Translations under genes and position numbers: made by a program | In this document: positions 1 to 3,369 of the stretch, piece by piece | Position numbering within the stretch: the first letter of the stretch is position 1 | Layout: each line of letters starts with the position of its first letter | From: an uncultured Clostridia bacterium | GTDB taxonomy: Bacteria; Bacillota; Clostridia; Christensenellales; Borkfalkiaceae | DNA: 6,083 nucleotides | Direction of reading: 5' to 3' | Assembly: GCA_944376035.1 (NCBI GenBank) | Contig: CALWBJ010000135.1 | Coordinates: 1-6,083 of the forward strand | The notes under the pieces: model-generated | What the model saw: only the letters and a program-made list of their open reading frames with translations | The model's database searches: none | Told to the model about the DNA's origin: nothing

Positions 1-141
1 CTGCGCATCCAGTACGGCGGCTCGATGAATCCGAAGAACGCGAAAGAACTGATGGCTATGCCTCAGATCGACGGCGTACTCATCGGCGGCGCATCTCTTA
101 AGGCGGTCTACTTCTCTCAGGTCGTCAAGTACAACGGCTGA
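1..141 (+). CDS. tpiA: Triosephosphate isomerase, C-terminal end (partial)
   Basis: The reading frame is open from base 1 and gives the last 46 residues of triosephosphate isomerase, the cytosolic glycolytic and gluconeogenic enzyme that interconverts dihydroxyacetone phosphate and glyceraldehyde 3-phosphate. Two signature phosphate-binding loops of the TIM barrel are visible: QYGGSM (residues 4-9 of the fragment, loop 7) and DGVLIGGASLK (residues 24-34, loop 8). The spacing between them, filled by a helix starting NPKNAKEL, is that of the family. The catalytic Lys, His and Glu lie upstream, outside the window. The stop is TGA at 139-141, followed immediately by TAA in another frame. A strong terminator lies 26 bases further on, so this gene ends its transcription unit. 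Codon choice (GGC, ATC, AAC, CTG) is visibly more GC-rich than in the genes at the right of the window. Identification is near certain; only the 5' part is missing. Confidence 0.96.
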   Translation: MRIQYGGSMNPKNAKELMAMPQIDGVLIGGASLKAVYFSQVVKYNG

Positions 142-167
142 TAAACCCGGGATTAAGCTCCAAAAAG

Positions 168-192
168 AAAGCACCCTGCGGGGTGCTTTTTT
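168..192. terminator. Intrinsic terminator, probably bidirectional, between tpiA and the XRE gene
   Basis: A perfect 9-bp stem, AAAGCACCC at 168-176 pairing with GGGTGCTTT at 181-189, closes a TGCG tetraloop. On the plus strand it is followed by T190-T192, giving a run of six T from 187. On the minus strand the stem is followed by TTTCTTTTTG. Both tpiA from the left and the minus-strand XRE gene from the right point into it, so one hairpin can serve both convergent units. No other hairpin is obvious in the 66 bases between it and the end of the XRE gene. Confidence 0.92.
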
Positions 193-258
193 CATGCTTT
201 CAAACACTGTTTTCGCAAAGACAAAAAGGTCGATAATCTACACGGGCGCGTAAATTTT

Positions 259-471
259 TTATTGGTCGTCGTTTTTACCTATAAGCTCGTCCACGCTGAC
301 GTCGAACATTTCGGCGATAGCGATCAGGGTGTCGAGGTCGGGTTCTATCTTGCCCGATTCCCAGTACGACACTTTGCGTTGTGTGGTCTTCAGTTTGTTG
401 GCAAGATCGGTCTGAGTAAGCGAAGAAATCCTCCTGTATTCCCGCACGTTTTTGGAAAAACTGTTTTTCAT
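259..471 (-). CDS. XRE/Cro-family helix-turn-helix transcriptional regulator, small single-domain
   Basis: This encodes a 70-residue DNA-binding protein (78 residues from the upstream ATG at 495) that is almost entirely one HTH_3/XRE domain. Counting from the longer start, the helix-turn-helix core is LTQTDLANKLKTTQRKVSYW (26-45), followed by the hallmark ESGKIEPD (46-53), LDTLIAIAEMFDVSVDELIG (54-73) and a short acidic tail. No ligand-binding, protease or dimerisation domain is attached, so it resembles small phage-type or stand-alone repressors. The ATG at 471 is preferred because it leaves the usual short lead-in (MKNSFSKNVREYR) before the domain; neither start has a clear Shine-Dalgarno. 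The gene is divergent from the membrane protein at 583 and convergent with tpiA, with the shared terminator at 168-192. A 15-bp near-palindrome overlaps the 471 start codon, suggesting autoregulation. Family assignment is confident; its targets are inferred. Confidence 0.9.
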   Translation of the reverse strand: MKNSFSKNVREYRRISSLTQTDLANKLKTTQRKVSYWESGKIEPDLDTLIAIAEMFDVSVDELIGKNDDQ

Positions 472-483
472 AATACTATTATG
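469..483. promoter_or_regulatory. 15-bp palindrome over the XRE start codon, candidate operator
   Basis: CATAATA (469-475) and TATTATG (477-483) form a perfect 7-bp inverted repeat around a single central base. It includes the preferred start codon of the minus-strand XRE gene (469-471). Small XRE repressors usually bind short, near-perfect palindromes next to their own gene, so this is a reasonable autoregulatory site. AT-rich palindromes of this size can arise by chance, so binding is inferred. Confidence 0.4.
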
Positions 484-504
484 CGATATAAACATAGAAA
501 AAGG

Positions 505-533
505 TTGACGGAGATAAAAATTGTCTATACAAT
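505..533 (+). promoter_or_regulatory. Sigma-A-like promoter for the membrane protein gene
   Basis: The -35 box TTGACG (505-510) is separated by exactly 17 bases from the -10 box TACAAT (528-533); each has five of six consensus matches. Transcription would begin near 540, giving a leader of roughly 43 bases before the ATG at 583. The -10 box lies inside a palindrome (520-533), so a bound repressor would block polymerase. Confidence 0.75.
520..533. promoter_or_regulatory. Palindrome ATTGT-N4-ACAAT overlapping the -10 box, candidate operator
   Basis: ATTGT (520-524) and ACAAT (529-533) are inverted repeats with a 4-base centre (CTAT). The right half is part of the -10 box of the promoter above. 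Position and form fit an operator for the adjacent divergently transcribed XRE regulator, but its sequence differs from the palindrome at 469-483, so the two need not bind the same protein. Confidence 0.45.
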
Positions 534-546
534 ATAGTTATAAAAC

Positions 547-561
547 AGATAAATATTATCT
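547..561. repeat. Inverted repeat AGATAA-ATA-TTATCT in the leader region
   Basis: Two 6-base arms (547-552 and 556-561) flank a 3-base centre just downstream of the predicted transcription start and 10 bases before the ribosome binding site. It could be a further operator half-pair or only a weak AT-rich hairpin; its pairing energy would be low. It is recorded because it is the third palindrome in the same short divergent gap. Confidence 0.35.
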
Positions 562-582
562 AAATCACAGAGGAGAGCTGCT

Positions 583-1662
583 ATGTCCAGAAAAAGTGAA
601 TTGAGAGCAATCGAAGAACAGAAAGAACAGGACGAAAAGTGGAAGGATTACGAACTTCCAGAAGGATTCGTTCCGAACAAAGCGTTATTGTTCGGGTTTC
701 AGATACTTTATGCGCTTGTGCCGTTGGTGTGCGCTGTGGTTTTGATGGTACTTACCATTGCGCCGTTATGTGCGGGGCAGAGCGTAACGACTTTTATAGC
801 GGATATAGTATCATGTGCTACGGCTTACGTTATAAGAGCAGTGGTGTCGCTGCTGATCGTACTGGGAGTGTTGTCGATAGCGTTGGAGGCGGGAACAAGA
901 ATCGGAGAATCTTTGTCTCTCGACTTTGCCGGAGTGAAAAAAAGGGCGATCAGAGTGGCAATCGTCAGTTTTCTGTTTGCAGGTGTATTGCCGCTTGTTC
1001 TCTGTTTTGTCGGCAAGAAGGTGAAGATAGGCGGTTTTCAGGCGTCGTGGGCTATTCCGATGGCGTTGATGTCACTTATTAATCTTATATCGGTCATTGT
1101 TGAAAGCGTGATAAAAAAAGACGTGAAGACAGGGAAGGGAGAAGAGCCGTCCGTCCTGTACAAGAGTTTCTTAAGTGTATACGGAGAAAAAGTCAGGGAC
1201 AATCAGAAAAAGGTAAACGTCGTCAGAGAGCTGATCACGAGTATTGTCATATTGGGAATGCTTGCAATTCAGATAGCCGTGCCGTTTACAAGCGAAAAAG
1301 AGTATCTGACCGAGGAAAGGGTTGCGGCGTTAGAGGAGACGGAAGACCTGACGTTCAACGAGTTGCTCGACGTGCTCGGTGCTCCCGCGTACGGAGTCAA
1401 GGCTGAAGGAGAGGACTACGAAATGTATATTTTCTATGGTTCGGAGATGGACTGTTCCGTCTTCAGCGGTCAGGCTAATCTGGCACTTCTGACGGTAGCT
1501 CAATATGCTGAAGAAAAAAACAAGGTTATATCCGCGTGTATCGTGACGGTCGAGAATTCGAAGGTGACGGATTTGGCGTATTACGAAGACATAACGGACG
1601 TAGGGTTGGATATAGATTTCGGTTTCTGGCAACAAAAGCAAATTCCTTTCTTTGCAAATTAA
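583..1662 (+). CDS. Polytopic membrane protein with extracytoplasmic BamE-like C-terminal domain, function unknown
   Basis: I do not recognise a named family for this 359-residue protein. The start is set by AGGAGA (571-576), six bases before the ATG. Residues 1-34 are a highly charged, probably helical cytoplasmic segment. Hydrophobic segments lie at about 35-63, 84-103, 123-143, 155-176 and 217-236. The loops at 104-122 and 177-216 are rich in Lys and Arg, which fits a cytoplasmic N-terminus and an outside C-terminus. The outside part (237-359) begins with a charged helix and then has LTFNELLDVLGAPAYG (256-271) followed by YEMYIFYG (279-286), a helix around 297-312, and strands ISACIVTVE and VTDLAYYED. 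The helix, G-x-P turn and strand pattern recalls the SmpA/OmlA/BamE fold, often used as a small envelope domain. Enzymatic motifs are not evident. The gene is divergent from the XRE regulator, with palindromes at its promoter, so repression by that protein is plausible. No clear terminator follows. Confidence 0.88.
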   Translation: MSRKSELRAIEEQKEQDEKWKDYELPEGFVPNKALLFGFQILYALVPLVCAVVLMVLTIAPLCAGQSVTTFIADIVSCATAYVIRAVVSLLIVLGVLSIALEAGTRIGESLSLDFAGVKKRAIRVAIVSFLFAGVLPLVLCFVGKKVKIGGFQASWAIPMALMSLINLISVIVESVIKKDVKTGKGEEPSVLYKSFLSVYGEKVRDNQKKVNVVRELITSIVILGMLAIQIAVPFTSEKEYLTEERVAALEETEDLTFNELLDVLGAPAYGVKAEGEDYEMYIFYGSEMDCSVFSGQANLALLTVAQYAEEKNKVISACIVTVENSKVTDLAYYEDITDVGLDIDFGFWQQKQIPFFAN

Positions 1663-1788
1663 GAGAAGGAAAAATTGTTTAGGTAAAAAATAAATAGGAG
1701 AATGCTTTTTTAGTGTAGCGGATTATTGTGTGAAGTGCCGATTAGTAAATAGCGTTAATTTGCAGAAATTCACTTTTCCGCTTTTCGT

Positions 1789-1806
1789 TTTTGTTGAAAA
1801 ACAAAA
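1789..1806. repeat. AT-rich hairpin with GAAA loop overlapping the -35 box
   Basis: TTTTGTT (1789-1795) pairs with AACAAAA (1800-1806) around GAAA. The stem has only one G-C pair, so it is too weak for a good terminator on its own. It coincides with the -35 box of the next promoter and could instead be a protein-binding palindrome. Confidence 0.3.
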
Positions 1807-1823
1807 TAAATTATTAATATATT
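1794..1823 (+). promoter_or_regulatory. Probable promoter for the lipoprotein and LRR-protein operon
   Basis: TTGAAA (1794-1799), an 18-base spacer and TATATT (1818-1823) make a plausible sigma-A promoter. Initiation would be near 1830, leaving a very short leader of about 15 bases that contains the ribosome binding site. In such AT-rich DNA other -10 choices exist, so the exact site is uncertain. Confidence 0.5.
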
Positions 1824-1844
1824 GATAACAAAAGTGGTGAGTTT

Positions 1845-3359
1845 ATGAGAATTAAGTTAAGATTTGTTGTTGCTATGGTGGTGTTATGCATAGGAACACT
1901 GGTTTGTTTCGTTGCGTGTGCGCCCGAATTAAAAGCAGATAGTTCATCTGTCAAAAATAGTGTTTATGTTTTTGGAGATATTGAACTGAAGTATGCAGAG
2001 GATAAAGACGGAACGGCAACCACTATGTCTGAAGAGGAAACAGTTGCTTTTAAAGAAGAACTGCAAAACAACTACTATATTTCGTTTTTCTTAGATAAAT
2101 GCTCTGACAGTTTCGGGAATAATTATAGTTATAGTGAAAACGGCAGAACTGTCGATATAGATAAAGGGATAAAGGGTGAAAATTACGGAGGAGTTCTCAA
2201 ACTTTTTATTTCAGACGCGGGAAAATATTTCGGAAAAGAACAGATTCTAGGTCTGTCTTGTGAACTGTTATGCTACAGATATGAAGAGTATAAGACAGCT
2301 CAGGACATTTCTGAAATGCCTGATTATAAGGCAATAAAGGAAAATCTTTGTGATCAGCAAAACGCTTTAAGCGAGCTGGACGACAATAAAATAAAAGAAA
2401 TTCTTACGGGCTTTGATATCAATAATTGCAAATTTTATTTAGAGACAAAAATATCAGGAGGATCAATATATATTTGCGGAATAACAAGCGGTAAAAACGG
2501 ATCAAACGTCGATTACGTTTATTTTCAGGATTTGTGCGAATCATATTGTCTGAATGGAGATTTTTATTACAATTTCGGTGCATACTGGGTAGAAGCAGAT
2601 TTTGAGGAATATAATAAATTGTATTCAAATTTAAAGAAGTTTGATAACAATTATTTTTATGATTTAGTAAGGTTGTCTCAAAAAACAGATGAGATTAACG
2701 GTTTTATAAGTGCTTACGGCGATGTTGTTAATTATTTAAGGATCAACGAAGGAATAATAGTTCTTGAAACCGAGATCGGAGACGCCTCAGATAAACTGAT
2801 TTTGAGCTGGGGCGAAGAAGACAGTGCTATTAGCATACCGATAATTGAAGAGGGAACCCCGGATATAAGTGAAATCGATGATCCAGATGTCGCGGAATAT
2901 CTTGAAAGAATAGACGAATTTGACAAATTTAATTTTACAGCAACTGAAACAGGAGTGGGAGCAGAAACAGAATGGAGTGTAACCTACTTCTTTGACAGTT
3001 TGAATGATGAAGTTATATATAAAAGAGTTTCAGATAAAGAAGGAGACGAACCTGTTTTATATGGACAGGGGCTTTTTGTTTATACTCCGGAATCTTATCC
3101 CTATCCGGTAAATTATGCCGATTCAAACGAAGTAAGACAATTATGCACTATAACTCCAGAAATTCTTATGATGTATGATCTTTCAGTCGAAGAGGATAGG
3201 CTTGTATGTAAATCCAGCAGAGGAGAAGTAAGGCTGACGGTTAAAACAGAAGGAGAAAAAATAGTGATTGAAGGGAAATTAGGAAGTTCATTTGTATCCA
3301 GAAAAATAGAGATATACAATTTCGGAACGACAATTGTCGAATTCCCTGAGGAAATTTAA
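1845..3359 (+). CDS. Secreted lipoprotein of unknown function
   Basis: This is a 504-residue predicted lipoprotein. Residues 1-24 form a signal peptide with Arg and Lys at 2, 4 and 6, a hydrophobic core, and the lipobox-like CFVAC ending at Cys25, where diacylglycerol would be attached; Phe at -3 is less common but permitted. The mature part is acidic and rich in Tyr, Asp and Glu, with no membrane segment. Two broad regions can be seen: about 38-300, with a helical stretch at 160-190 and Tyr-rich strands at 195-250, and about 300-504, a run of predicted strands ending in NFGTTIVEFP (492-501). That ending resembles the last strand of several Firmicutes lipoproteins with repeated-strand folds, but I cannot name the family. 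No catalytic motif is evident. The start fits the signal peptide and a weak GGTGAG (1836-1841) spaced three bases away. It is probably co-transcribed with the LRR protein, which begins ten bases after its stop. Codon use is AT-rich compared with tpiA. Confidence 0.9.
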   Translation: MRIKLRFVVAMVVLCIGTLVCFVACAPELKADSSSVKNSVYVFGDIELKYAEDKDGTATTMSEEETVAFKEELQNNYYISFFLDKCSDSFGNNYSYSENGRTVDIDKGIKGENYGGVLKLFISDAGKYFGKEQILGLSCELLCYRYEEYKTAQDISEMPDYKAIKENLCDQQNALSELDDNKIKEILTGFDINNCKFYLETKISGGSIYICGITSGKNGSNVDYVYFQDLCESYCLNGDFYYNFGAYWVEADFEEYNKLYSNLKKFDNNYFYDLVRLSQKTDEINGFISAYGDVVNYLRINEGIIVLETEIGDASDKLILSWGEEDSAISIPIIEEGTPDISEIDDPDVAEYLERIDEFDKFNFTATETGVGAETEWSVTYFFDSLNDEVIYKRVSDKEGDEPVLYGQGLFVYTPESYPYPVNYADSNEVRQLCTITPEILMMYDLSVEEDRLVCKSSRGEVRLTVKTEGEKIVIEGKLGSSFVSRKIEIYNFGTTIVEFPEEI

Positions 3360-3364
3360 AGGAG
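3358..3364 (+). promoter_or_regulatory. Strong ribosome binding site overlapping the lipoprotein stop codon
   Basis: AAAGGAG sits five bases before the ATG at 3370, and its first bases are shared with the TAA stop at 3357-3359. This fixes the start of the next gene and suggests coupled translation of the two proteins. Confidence 0.85.
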
Positions 3365-3369
3365 TAAAC

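Larger units (their letters stand above)
1663..1844. other. AT-rich intergenic region upstream of the lipoprotein operon
   Basis: These 182 bases hold no convincing gene. There is no strong GC-rich terminator after the membrane protein, so some read-through into the next operon is possible. A three-codon ATG CTT TTT TAG stretch after AGGAGA (near 1696-1713) is too short to claim. The right end carries the promoter at 1794-1823. Confidence 0.6.

Noticed and set aside
262..537. Plus-strand open frame of 91 codons opposite the XRE gene
   Set aside because: It overlaps a clear helix-turn-helix gene on the other strand, has no ribosome binding site, and its translation resembles no protein family.
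534..582. Possible riboswitch in the leader of the membrane protein gene
   Set aside because: At roughly 43 bases it is too short for a known aptamer, and only one weak AT-rich hairpin is present.
639..1082. Plus-strand open frame of 147 codons inside the membrane protein gene
   Set aside because: It lies in another frame of a well-supported gene, and the translation is rich in Arg, Cys and Gly as expected of a frame shadow.
1330..1641. Minus-strand open frame of 103 codons
   Set aside because: It is antisense to the C-terminal domain of the membrane protein, with no start signal or recognisable domain.
1702..1713. ATG CTT TTT TAG after AGGAGA, a possible leader peptide
   Set aside because: It is three codons long, with no attenuator hairpin or regulatory codons, and ribosome-site-like AGGAGA strings are frequent here.
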